Shown piece after piece: positions 34,176-42,095 of a stretch of 56,556 bases of DNA. The position numbers and the translations under genes are program-made. Numbering within the stretch: position 1 is the first letter of the stretch; every line of letters starts with the position of its first letter. The notes below the pieces were generated by a model. That model had not been told where the DNA came from. It saw only the letters and a list, made by a program, of their open reading frames with translations, and ran no database searches. The DNA comes from an uncultured Eggerthella sp. (GTDB lineage: Bacteria; Actinomycetota; Coriobacteriia; Coriobacteriales; Eggerthellaceae), in assembly GCA_902464295.1 (NCBI GenBank), contig CABQIW010000007.1:1-56556 (forward strand), in the 5' to 3' direction.

Positions 34176-35057
34176 ATGAACGCCATGGCGATCAGTACCG
34201 ACATCGTAGGAAAAGAGTTCGGCCCCTTCGTACGCTCGTATGATTTCAGGGACTTGGAGATCTGTGCGCTCGGCTGCAATGCGGGCTATGATGGCATCAC
34301 TGATCTTGAATACCTCAACGAAGGCGATGCGAATGACCCGCATCTGGCGGTTCTGCCCATCTTCGGCGTGCCGCTCACGGTGAACGAAGAGATGACGCGC
34401 ACGCTCGATTATGGATACGACTATTCGGGGTCACTCCACTATGGATTCGAGATCGAGCTCCATGCACCTTTTAAGATGTCCGATCGGGTCGAGACCTTCG
34501 TCACGCAGGACGCACTCTACGATCGCGGAGAAGGCCGCGGGTGCCTTTCCCTGCAAACAGGCAGAAGCTACAGCAACGACGGCACCCACCTTTGCACGGT
34601 CAAGACGTGGGATGTATGCATCAATGATGGCGGCTGGGGCGGTCCGAAGCCCCCGCACGATGTGGTGGAGATCCCCGATCGCTTGCCCGATGCAGAAGTG
34701 ACCGAGACTGTCCCCTTCAACATGCCGCTCATCTATCGATTGATGGGCGATTGGCACCAACAGCACATCGATTGGGCTTACACCGAACAAACAGGTCTTG
34801 AGCGTCCGATCGTTCATGGGGTGAGCCTGGGTGGATTTGCTATGCGCCATCTTATCTCGACATGGTTCCCAGGCCAACCTGAACGCATGACGCGCTTCAA
34901 AACACGTATCACCTCTCCGGTCATACCAGGTCAAACGCTCACAACGCGCATGTGGCGCGTCGGCGAGAACGAAGGGCGTTTTCAGCTGGTCGATGCCGAT
35001 GCCAATATGACCGGGGCAAAACCGCATCTGAATTATGGAATCGTAGAATGGAACTAA
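34176..35057 (+). CDS. MaoC-like (R)-hydratase, double hot-dog
   Basis: The roughly 293-residue protein has two hot-dog domains. The second carries the hydratase-2 signature (Asp about 192, four residues, His about 197 in GDWHQQHID), followed by GLERPIVHGVSLGGFAMRHL and VIPGQTLTTRMWRV. Such enzymes add water to trans-2-enoyl-CoA to give (R)-3-hydroxyacyl-CoA. L-carnitine is the (R)-3-hydroxy isomer, so this enzyme could interconvert crotonobetainyl-CoA and carnitinyl-CoA alongside or instead of CaiD. ATG 34176, ATG 34185 and TTG 34173 are all possible starts after GAAGAGAGG. It is in line with caiC and the following transporter. Confidence 0.82.
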   Translation: MNAMAISTDIVGKEFGPFVRSYDFRDLEICALGCNAGYDGITDLEYLNEGDANDPHLAVLPIFGVPLTVNEEMTRTLDYGYDYSGSLHYGFEIELHAPFKMSDRVETFVTQDALYDRGEGRGCLSLQTGRSYSNDGTHLCTVKTWDVCINDGGWGGPKPPHDVVEIPDRLPDAEVTETVPFNMPLIYRLMGDWHQQHIDWAYTEQTGLERPIVHGVSLGGFAMRHLISTWFPGQPERMTRFKTRITSPVIPGQTLTTRMWRVGENEGRFQLVDADANMTGAKPHLNYGIVEWN

Positions 35058-35079
35058 CGTTGGAATAAGGTGAGAGGTC

Positions 35080-36618
35080 ATGAGACGAGCGATCAAGAAG
35101 ATCACGCAAGTAGTAAGTCCACCACAAGCAACACCCGTTGCCGCTTCGGCAGGTGCGGCTGCTTCGGCGCATACATCCAGCACAACGGTAGCTGCGTGTA
35201 GCGCGGTAGCAGCTGTTTCGGGAACTGCGTCTGCTCCTGCTTCAGGAGGTGCGAGCGAACGCGCAACCAATGCCACCGTCGATGAGGTAGCAACTAAGGT
35301 CAAGAAGGCCGTCAACAAGACCATCGACGATGTTAAGATGACGCCCTTCTTACGTAAGATCACCTTCTTCTCAAGCGGCGGATCCTTCCTGGATGGCTAC
35401 GTCCTTGCCATCATCGGCGTAGCACTCACCCAGATCACCCCCCTCTTCGCCCTCGATACCCTGTGGAGCGCCGCGGTTGGCGCTTCGGTGTTCTTAGGAA
35501 TCTTCTTTGGCACGATCCTTGGCGGCTGGCTGACCGACCTCGTGGGACGGCGCGCCATGTTCATCATCGACGTGGTAGCTATCGGAGTCTTCTCCGTGCT
35601 CTCGGTCTTCGCCGCCGATCCACTCCAGCTCGTATTGGCGCGCTTCGCGATCGGACTCTTCGTAGGCGCAGACTACCCCATCGCTACCTCGCTCATAGCC
35701 GAGTTCACCCCTAAAGCGCACCGGTCCATCTCGATGGGCGCGGTCTCAGCTGCCTGGTATCTGGGCGCAACGGCCGCAGCTTTTGTCGGTTTCGCACTGG
35801 TAGGGATCGAAGATGGCTGGAAGTGGATGCTCGGCAGCGCGGTCATTCCCTGCATCATCCTCTTGATCGGCAGGCACGACATCCCTGAATCCCCGCTCTG
35901 GCTGCAGAGCAAAGGAAAGTTCGCTGAGGCGCGTGCGGTCATGGACCGCGTGTTCGGCGAGGATATCGAGATCCACGAGGACGAGCAGCCCACGAAGACT
36001 TCGCTCGGATTCCTGTTCAAGGCGGGATACTTCAAGCGCATCGTCTATCTGGGCATCCTAACGCTCTGCCAGGTCGTTCCCATGTATGCGATCTACACGT
36101 TCGGCCCCGATATCATGAGCGCTTTTGGCCTCTCAGAGGGGCGCATGTCCATTCTAGGCGAGAGCGCGGTGAGCCTCTTCTTCCTGATCGGTACGATCCC
36201 AGCCATGTTCTGGCTCAATTCCTTGGGCAGGCGTCCGCTTCTGATCGGGTCGCTGTTCTTCATGGCGGTCGGCCTCGTGATCTTGGGCATCTTCCCTGAT
36301 GCACCGATCTGGGTCGTTATCGTTGCGTTCGGGCTTTACGCATTCTTCAGCGGCGGGCCGGGCATCTTGCAGTGGCTCTACCCTAACGAGCTCTTCCCTA
36401 CTCATGTGCGCGCATCAGCGGTGGGCATCTCCATCTCGATCTCGCGTATCGGCACCATCATCTCGACCTATGGCACGCCGATCTTCCTTGAGAACTTCGG
36501 CGTAGGACCGACCATGCTGGTAGCTGCAGGGCTCGTCATTCTAGGGTTGGTGTTGTCGATCTTCATGGCGCCTGAGACTCGCGGGCAATCGCTCCAAGAA
36601 TCGAGCACGCTGAACTAG
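35080..36618 (+). CDS. MFS transporter (sugar-porter-like) with long N-terminal extension
   Basis: The 512-residue protein has 12 membrane helices starting near residue 95, with MFS signatures GGWLTDLVGRRAMF, RFAIGLFVGADYPIATSLIAEF, DIPESPLWL and LNSLGRRPLL. Ahead of them lies a cytosolic extension of about 90 residues rich in Ala, Ser, Thr and Val (for example TPVAASAGAAASAHTSST), ending in a charged helix with VKKAVNKTIDDVK. The start is supported by AAGGTGAGAGGTC. No ribosome site precedes the later Met near residue 87, so the extension seems real. The substrate is unknown; context suggests carnitine-like compounds. Confidence 0.85.
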   Translation: MRRAIKKITQVVSPPQATPVAASAGAAASAHTSSTTVAACSAVAAVSGTASAPASGGASERATNATVDEVATKVKKAVNKTIDDVKMTPFLRKITFFSSGGSFLDGYVLAIIGVALTQITPLFALDTLWSAAVGASVFLGIFFGTILGGWLTDLVGRRAMFIIDVVAIGVFSVLSVFAADPLQLVLARFAIGLFVGADYPIATSLIAEFTPKAHRSISMGAVSAAWYLGATAAAFVGFALVGIEDGWKWMLGSAVIPCIILLIGRHDIPESPLWLQSKGKFAEARAVMDRVFGEDIEIHEDEQPTKTSLGFLFKAGYFKRIVYLGILTLCQVVPMYAIYTFGPDIMSAFGLSEGRMSILGESAVSLFFLIGTIPAMFWLNSLGRRPLLIGSLFFMAVGLVILGIFPDAPIWVVIVAFGLYAFFSGGPGILQWLYPNELFPTHVRASAVGISISISRIGTIISTYGTPIFLENFGVGPTMLVAAGLVILGLVLSIFMAPETRGQSLQESSTLN

Positions 36619-36696
36619 CGACGAGCTTTGCAACGTTTAAGTTTCGTGATTGCACTCAAGAACTGTTTGGGTAGGTTCGTCTGGTAAGCTGGCACT

Positions 36697-37773
36697 ATGT
36701 TCGAACAACCGTCTCAACAGCAACCCGTGATCACGCGCGAGCACCCAGACGAACCGCAAGGCGAATGCCATTGGGAGCTGGTCTGCGAAGACCCGCTCGT
36801 CTATTCGACCCATGTGCGCTTCAAGAATCTCGGCGATGGCGTTTCCAATAGCTATCTCGTCTACGACGATGGAGAGTGGCTGATGGTTGATGCCGGCGCG
36901 CCAGGCGAACGGTCCTATCACATCATGCGCAACGCCCTCGAAGCGATCGGGGTCGATCTCGGCAAGCTCAAGCTCTTCTTGACACATCAGCACTTCGACC
37001 ATTCTGGTCAGGTGAACGACATCTTGGCACCAGGCACCCCCATTTACGGGTCGCGGATCGGGTTCGAAAGCAGGCATGAACCGACCGCCTCCGAGATCGA
37101 CGAGCTCTTCTTCCGCCGCATGCTGGCGATGGGCGCAAGTCCTGCGGATGCGCAAGCCTACGAAGCCTGCAATCGCGAGACGATCTTCATCAACGAGGAG
37201 CACTTCGATATCCACCCTGTTCAAGAAGGCGATACCGTCACGGTCGGGAATCGCACACTCCAGGTCTTCGAGGTGCCGGGGCATTCTCCCGATTCACTCG
37301 TGCTCTTCGATGCTGATGCGGGCATCCTATTCAGCGGCGATCATGTGCTCACCATCACCACGCCCGCTATCGATTCGTTCTTCACCGGCGAGGATGGCTA
37401 CGAGCGCTATTTCGAGAGCCTGAAGAAGGTGCAGAAGCTGAGACCCCGCCTGGTGCTCCCTGGTCATGGCAGCCCGATCAAGGAGGGCTTCTCGGACCGC
37501 ATCGACGAGATCATCGATCGCAAAGCTGAGCGCCGTCGTGAGGTGCTGCGTGCCATCGCTGCGCATCCCTATTGCATGGGAGAGACAGTGGCGCGTCTGT
37601 GTTCGAAGCGCCCTGAACCTGAGCAGTGGTACAGGCTTCCTGCGGTTGCACGCTACTACCTGCTGCTTGAAACGTTCGTCATGATCCAAACGCTCGTGGC
37701 GCAGGGCATCGTCCAACGCATGGTGCTCACAGACGACGGGATATACCGTCTCAAAGCTGCGAGCGGCTTCTAG
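36697..37773 (+). CDS. MBL-fold metallo-hydrolase
   Basis: The 358-residue protein has the metallo-beta-lactamase metal motif THQHFDH (His97, His99, Asp101, His102). The further ligands lie in VPGHSPDSL, FSGDHVL and LPGHGSPI. A C-terminal helical or winged-helix part of about 100 residues (RRREVLRAIAAHPYC onwards) is typical of LACTB2-like and thioesterase-like members. It binds two metal ions and hydrolyses an ester, thioester or similar bond in the cytoplasm. At the end of the cai cluster, a thioesterase or acyl-ester role is plausible. The ribosome site is poor. A bidirectional terminator follows. Confidence 0.85.
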   Translation: MFEQPSQQQPVITREHPDEPQGECHWELVCEDPLVYSTHVRFKNLGDGVSNSYLVYDDGEWLMVDAGAPGERSYHIMRNALEAIGVDLGKLKLFLTHQHFDHSGQVNDILAPGTPIYGSRIGFESRHEPTASEIDELFFRRMLAMGASPADAQAYEACNRETIFINEEHFDIHPVQEGDTVTVGNRTLQVFEVPGHSPDSLVLFDADAGILFSGDHVLTITTPAIDSFFTGEDGYERYFESLKKVQKLRPRLVLPGHGSPIKEGFSDRIDEIIDRKAERRREVLRAIAAHPYCMGETVARLCSKRPEPEQWYRLPAVARYYLLLETFVMIQTLVAQGIVQRMVLTDDGIYRLKAASGF

Positions 37774-37837
37774 CGAGCCCTTCACGAACAGAGAGTCAAA
37801 CCCCATGAACCGAGCATGCGGTTTGGCCCATAAACGA

Positions 37838-37869
37838 GGAAAAGGCACCTCCGAGCATGTGCCTTTTCC
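37838..37869. terminator. Bidirectional intrinsic terminator
   Basis: GGAAAAGGCAC (37838-37848) and GTGCCTTTTCC (37859-37869) form a perfect 11-base stem with a ten-base loop. T-rich sequence follows on the plus strand (TTATCTTTAG). It separates the hydrolase gene from the convergent caiD gene and can serve both. Confidence 0.85.
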
Positions 37870-37927
37870 TTATCTTTAGGAGGGTATGTTCAAGCTGATG
37901 TCCTTTGAGACATCGTCCATCCAAGGA

Positions 37928-38713
37928 CTAGCGGCCGACCCACTTTGGCTCGCGCTTTTCGGTGAAGGCCAGCGGGCCTTCGATGCCGTCTTCCGTCTTC
38001 TCGAGGAAGCGATATGCAGCATCACAATAGCGCATAGCATCCTCTTCGCTCATCTGGTCGCAAGCATGGACAAGATACTTGGTCCATTTGAGCGCGAGCG
38101 GTGCATTCTGCAGGATCGTCTCAGCGATCTCGATCGCCTTATCCATGACCTCATCCGCAGGAACAGCATAGTTGATCAGGCCAAGCTCCTTCGCCTCAGG
38201 CGCTTTGATCTTCTTACCGGTCAGCAGCAACTCCATGCAGTCCTTGCGATTGATGTCGCGAGCAAGGCGCACGATACCGCCCGTTGAAGCGATGATGCCA
38301 AGGCCAACTTCGGTGCAGCCGAACTTCGCATTCTCATTGGCGACCACGATGTCGCAGGAGATCGCGATCTCCATGCCGCCACCTGCAGCACTACCATTCA
38401 CTGCCGCAATGATCGGCTTCGAGCAAACGCGCGCGGTCAAACCACCGAAACCATGTTCGGTGACCGTCTGGCATTCGCCACCTTCAGAAAGCTCCGAAAG
38501 ATCCTCGCCAGCGCAAAATACTTTGCCCGTACCCGTAACGATGATCGCACGGACCGCTGGATCCGTCTCAGCGTGGTTCATGATGTTCTCCATCGCGCGA
38601 GACGTTTCGCCATTCAAAGCGTTAGCAACATCCGGTCGATTGATGCGCATGATCAAAAGGCCATCGTCACGAAGGTCTGAAACGACCGTATCAGTTCCGT
38701 AATAATCTGCCAT
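37928..38713 (-). CDS. caiD: Carnitinyl-CoA dehydratase-type enoyl-CoA hydratase
   Basis: The 261-residue crotonase has the oxyanion region KVFCAGEDLSEL (near 64-75). The two catalytic glutamates are in GGGMEIAI (Glu115) and CTEVGLGIIASTGG (Glu135). The C-terminus ends EDGIEGPLAFTEKREPKWVGR, close to that of E. coli CaiD. In E. coli, CaiD interconverts carnitinyl-CoA and crotonobetainyl-CoA. Here it lies alone on the opposite strand at the end of the cai cluster, behind its own CAAGGAGGAATAAC site, so it is regulated separately. A general crotonase is possible, but context and the C-terminus favour caiD. Confidence 0.82.
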   Translation of the reverse strand: MADYYGTDTVVSDLRDDGLLIMRINRPDVANALNGETSRAMENIMNHAETDPAVRAIIVTGTGKVFCAGEDLSELSEGGECQTVTEHGFGGLTARVCSKPIIAAVNGSAAGGGMEIAISCDIVVANENAKFGCTEVGLGIIASTGGIVRLARDINRKDCMELLLTGKKIKAPEAKELGLINYAVPADEVMDKAIEIAETILQNAPLALKWTKYLVHACDQMSEEDAMRYCDAAYRFLEKTEDGIEGPLAFTEKREPKWVGR

Positions 38714-39046
38714 GTTATTCCTCCTTGTAGTAAAGGTTCCCCCTCCTGCTTGACCGCCTGCTGAACATGTTCACGCAAAGCTTGCCAAGCACGATTTTCA
38801 TAGTATAGGTCGCGGGACACAGGGGCATCACATAAGGCTACGTATTGTTCAGATACCGTAAAAACAATACCCTCACTATTTATTGAGTAAAGATGATTGA
38901 TTAGGCAGTTCAACAGGGGGATTCAGCGCAAAATGCACCGCATTGCCATTAGAGCAACGAACAGATAGTAGCAATCGAAAAGGCGGCGGTAAAAACACCC
39001 TTCATGCAGTCGCTTTTATGAGCAATCTCTTTTATAGAGTATTGAT
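38714..39046. other. Upstream region of caiD
   Basis: 333 bases between the caiD start and the end of the anti-sigma gene. On the minus strand a -10-like TATACT lies at 38802-38807 with only a weak -35. A small dyad CTCA-N8-TGAG lies near 38872-38887. No CRP, FNR or riboswitch consensus is convincing, and there is no coding frame of interest. Confidence 0.4.
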
Positions 39047-39955
39047 TTATCTCTGGCCATGATAAGACCCATGGTTAGCACCATGACCTCTACCTGTGCC
39101 GTGACCCCGACCGTTATCAAAGTCCCTATGCGCTCCATTGTTCGCATTCTGCCCCTGACTTGACCCTGTTGCATCATCCGACGCACAAGCAGCAATGCGA
39201 TCATGCAACTCGCGCATGGACAGGCGAGAGCACTCCTCGAGCGTAGTGTCGGGGTCCAATTCGATCAGCTCGACGGCAGCGGCATACCGACCGCAACCCA
39301 TGCCATGGCTATGAGCCTCTTCATAGAATTGTTGGCTTGCAGCACTGCACGAGCTCCGGCAAGGAACGCCCGCAAGCCATGCTTCGCTCGCATCGATCAG
39401 AGCCTGCTCTTGAGCTCGATCCTGAGAAGATACGCTCACCGCAACGAATGCATCTTCTTCAAAATAAGGAGCGAGAGCATCGCTTTCAGCCAGTGTTTCC
39501 AGTGCTTGTTCATAGCTCATACCTTCAAGAGAAACCTTCGAAAGCGTCTCTACCCCATCATCATTGATGCCTTCGGAGCCTACCACCGTCCCCGACTGGT
39601 CCAGTTTTAGCTGGATCGAAGGATTGATGTCTATGTCCACGAACGCCGTAGGCTCAAGGGCCTCTTCTACCGTTGTTTCATGCTGAGGAATAGCGAAGAG
39701 GGCAGCCGCCACGATAAGGCATGCAGCTAATGCTCCGCTCAAAATCGTCATGGTCTTTCGGCGCTTCGTCCTCTTATAAGAAGGCTTGACAATAGGCGCT
39801 TCTTCATTTGCGCTCGATAGGACCGATCGATCCACATGCGTATCAGCAGACGGACGATCAAGGATATGATCGAGCGTCTGTTGCTTTATTTCATGAGGTA
39901 GCTCGATGCTATCAAAGGCAGCTTTGACCTGCTCTTCTAGTTCATGGTCTCTCAT
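39047..39955 (-). CDS. RsgI-like anti-sigma factor, membrane spanning
   Basis: The 302-residue protein has a cytosolic N-terminal part that probably binds the sigma factor, one membrane helix (residues about 70-89), and an extracytoplasmic domain starting EALEPTAFVDIDINPSIQL. The Asn111-Pro112 pair lies in the block where RsgI-type anti-sigma factors are cleaved by themselves. The C-terminal half is Cys-containing, and the last 30 residues are Gly/His/Asn-rich (GRGHGTGRGHGANHG), suggesting metal binding. Its start overlaps the sigma factor stop by four bases. It probably holds the sigma factor inactive until an external signal. The match is at domain level. Confidence 0.75.
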   Translation of the reverse strand: MRDHELEEQVKAAFDSIELPHEIKQQTLDHILDRPSADTHVDRSVLSSANEEAPIVKPSYKRTKRRKTMTILSGALAACLIVAAALFAIPQHETTVEEALEPTAFVDIDINPSIQLKLDQSGTVVGSEGINDDGVETLSKVSLEGMSYEQALETLAESDALAPYFEEDAFVAVSVSSQDRAQEQALIDASEAWLAGVPCRSSCSAASQQFYEEAHSHGMGCGRYAAAVELIELDPDTTLEECSRLSMRELHDRIAACASDDATGSSQGQNANNGAHRDFDNGRGHGTGRGHGANHGSYHGQR

Positions 39956-40443
39956 GACAGCGCCTCCTTCAGCATCTTCTTTCCACGCGCTATCCAGGAA
40001 TAGACCGTGTTCACAGGAGCATCTACTATCTCTGCGATCTCTGGCGCGGTATAGCCTTCATAAAGCGAAAGAAACAGAGGAAGGCGCGGCGGATCATCTA
40101 GCGAGCGAAATGCTTCAACTATCTCTAGATGCGGCGATTCTTTGGGGTCTTCAGCCACAGCAAGACCACGACGAGAGTGCTCGAATTCCTGATCGAAAGA
40201 ATGGTCTTTTCGGTGCGCCGCACGCAACATATCACGACATACATTTGACGACACCTTGATAAGCCATGCCTTGCGATGCTCGTCATCCTGAAAATCCTTT
40301 GCCTCGGCAAGCGCATACTTCAAGAACGTCTCCTGAAAGGCATCTTGAGCGTCATGGCTATGCCGGAAGAAGGTAACGCATACACGCCACACCGTCGACC
40401 CAAAGGTGTCTATCGCTTTTTCGATGTCGTCGTTCTTGCGCAC
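39952..40443 (-). CDS. ECF-type RNA polymerase sigma factor
   Basis: The 163-residue sigma-70 family protein has region 2 (DAQDAFQETFLKYALAEAKDF, then HRKAWLIKVSSNVCRDMLR) and region 4 (LPLFLSLYEGYTAPEIAEIVDAPVNTVYSWIARGKKML). This is the SigE/ECF layout without region 3. It overlaps the anti-sigma gene by four bases (ATGA), a tight translational coupling. The preceding secreted protein gene lies 27 bases upstream in the same direction, so the three form an operon that is probably autoregulated. Targets cannot be predicted. Confidence 0.9.
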   Translation of the reverse strand: MRKNDDIEKAIDTFGSTVWRVCVTFFRHSHDAQDAFQETFLKYALAEAKDFQDDEHRKAWLIKVSSNVCRDMLRAAHRKDHSFDQEFEHSRRGLAVAEDPKESPHLEIVEAFRSLDDPPRLPLFLSLYEGYTAPEIAEIVDAPVNTVYSWIARGKKMLKEALS

Positions 40444-40470
40444 ATCATGCCTTATCGCTCGTACTCGCTA

Positions 40471-41010
40471 TCAGGAATGCCTGCCATGATGACCACGATT
40501 GGCTGCACCACAATTAGCAGCCCCTTGATTGTCACATACTCCATCACCATCTGCATCAACATATCCCTGTCCGCAAGACGGACCATGCCTATTCTCTGAA
40601 GAGAATCCTGCAGAAGAGTTGAGACTTTTTCCTACTCTCCCGTGCCCCAAGCCTTCACCAGCGCACCAAGAAGAATCACAGGTTCCCTGTTCATAGCGAT
40701 CACAAACACCATTATCATTCTCGTCGATGAATCTTTGGCCACTCGCGGTCGAATAAGGATCTTCGTTCGCAACCGCAGAAGACTGATCGTCCGTACTCGG
40801 TTGAGCGGACTCGGGTTGCTCATTGGTGGCTGGAGCGATCGTGTCAAATTGATCGACGTACTCCTCAGCATCGAGCGCGCTCTCGGTTTGTACCCTGCTT
40901 TCAGTTGAGAACACGCCCGCCGAGCCGAATGCAAGTGCGGGAATCGCCAGAACGATGCATACCGCCACTGCTAACAGAGCAAAAGACCTCTTCTTCATAT
41001 GCTTCTTCAT
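40471..41010 (-). CDS. Secreted Asp/His/Gly-rich protein with DxDxDG-like repeats
   Basis: The 179-residue precursor has a clear signal peptide (MKKHMKKRSFALLAVAVCIVL...AFG, cleavage near residue 29). A Ser/Gln/Glu-rich linker follows. Two calcium-loop-like repeats are seen: FIDENDNGVCDRYE (near 93-106) and YVDADGDGVCDNQG (near 149-162), each with a Cys. The end is His/Gly-rich (RGHHGRHS), like the tail of the anti-sigma factor two genes downstream. It may bind Ca2+ or a transition metal outside the cell and act as signal or target of the sigma system; this is inference. ATG 41010 follows GAGGAAGG. Confidence 0.7.
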   Translation of the reverse strand: MKKHMKKRSFALLAVAVCIVLAIPALAFGSAGVFSTESRVQTESALDAEEYVDQFDTIAPATNEQPESAQPSTDDQSSAVANEDPYSTASGQRFIDENDNGVCDRYEQGTCDSSWCAGEGLGHGRVGKSLNSSAGFSSENRHGPSCGQGYVDADGDGVCDNQGAANCGAANRGHHGRHS

Positions 41011-41159
41011 GAAATAACCTTCCTCTTATGCTGTCTCTCTTCTCTTAACACGATTCAGCGCTGCAAATCCTTGCAAAAAAGAATGAAAGAAGACAGATCA
41101 AAAACCGAAGAGGATATTTACATCCGTTATCGAGGCTACGCTTACGCTCGTAGAAGAGC

Positions 41160-41792
41160 TTAGAGCGCTCCTGAAGAGGAAACAGGGTTAACAGAACCAC
41201 CAAAGGTGACCGGAGCTTCAAAGTACTCAGCATCGAGCGTCGGAATCATCTCATCTGTCGAACGTTCAGAAGGCGTTTCGCGCTCTGCCCCCGCGAAATC
41301 GATCAGCGCCGCGCTCACAGCCTCCCAAGGGCTCTCATCAAGCTGGAGCTCTCGATCGATCTTGCGAATAGGCTCTATCGTACTCTCGAGCCAGAGCATG
41401 GCATCTTCACGCTCGAGCCCTGCGATGAACTCGAGGAAAACGGGCAGATGATCAGGTAGTTCGGTGGTGGTCAGGTCGAGCCCGTGTTCTTTGTAGAGCC
41501 TGTTCAACTCTACCATCACATGCCCTCTATCGCGCGAATCCCCTTGCGTGTGCTCGAAGAGATTCAAGCTCGCATGTTTGCCGATATCGAAGGTCGATAC
41601 ATAAGCGGACTGAAGGGAAGTAAGATCCGTCCCTTTGATCCATGCAACGAACTCATCCAGTTGCCGCTTCGAATCAGCATCCAGCTCTTCGCTCTTCTGC
41701 AACACCGCGTCGATCTCAGGAAGGCTTTCCAGAAGATCCTCATCCGGATAGAGCAAAAGACAGGCAAGAGCTTTCAATTCCCAGATCATCAT
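41160..41792 (-). CDS. narJ: Nitrate reductase molybdenum-cofactor assembly chaperone NarJ
   Basis: The 210-residue protein is NarJ of the TorD/DmsD family. The core YVSTFDIGKHASLNLFEH, the GDSRDRGHVMVELNRLY block and ELPDHLPVFLEFIA closely follow E. coli NarJ. It binds the NarG N-terminus and allows insertion of the bis-MGD cofactor before membrane assembly. Unlike the usual narGHJI order, it is transcribed away from narK-narGHI, 303 bases upstream of narK. The C-terminal 50 residues (SERSTDEMIPTLDAEYFEAP onward) are an uncharacterised tail. ATG 41792 or 41789 follows AAAGGACC. Confidence 0.9.
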   Translation of the reverse strand: MMIWELKALACLLLYPDEDLLESLPEIDAVLQKSEELDADSKRQLDEFVAWIKGTDLTSLQSAYVSTFDIGKHASLNLFEHTQGDSRDRGHVMVELNRLYKEHGLDLTTTELPDHLPVFLEFIAGLEREDAMLWLESTIEPIRKIDRELQLDESPWEAVSAALIDFAGAERETPSERSTDEMIPTLDAEYFEAPVTFGGSVNPVSSSGAL

Positions 41793-42095
41793 ATGGTCCT
41801 TTCAAACGCGCGCAGACGCTCATCGTCATCGAAAACAGCGTTCGATTCATTATAGGCAACATCGACCGATAAACGAACGAGCACTCAGGCTCGTAGGACA
41901 TGAGGTCTCGCCTGAAAGCGCAGGCTAACAGCATAGGTAACAAGTGTCCAACAAAAGACCTACAGAAAGATTAGAACAATCCATTACGCACTGTTGAATT
42001 AACAAGATTAGGTATGCTCATGGAGGATTTATGTAGACGGCATTTCAACCGCTGCTTTGAGGCCGTCGCATTCACTAAGAATGGAAGTGATCGCC
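41793..42095. other. Divergent regulatory region narJ / narK
   Basis: 303 bases between the divergent nar genes. A six-base dyad TCAGGC (41885-41890) / GCCTGA (41910-41915) is present. A TTGAATTAACAA element near 41993-42004 only partly resembles an FNR-type site. No clear promoter hexamer pair could be fixed by eye. Confidence 0.45.

Noticed and set aside
41993..42004. FNR-type site TTGAATTAACAA before narK
   Set aside because: The right half does not fit ATCAA and the spacing is off, so I did not call it a regulatory site.
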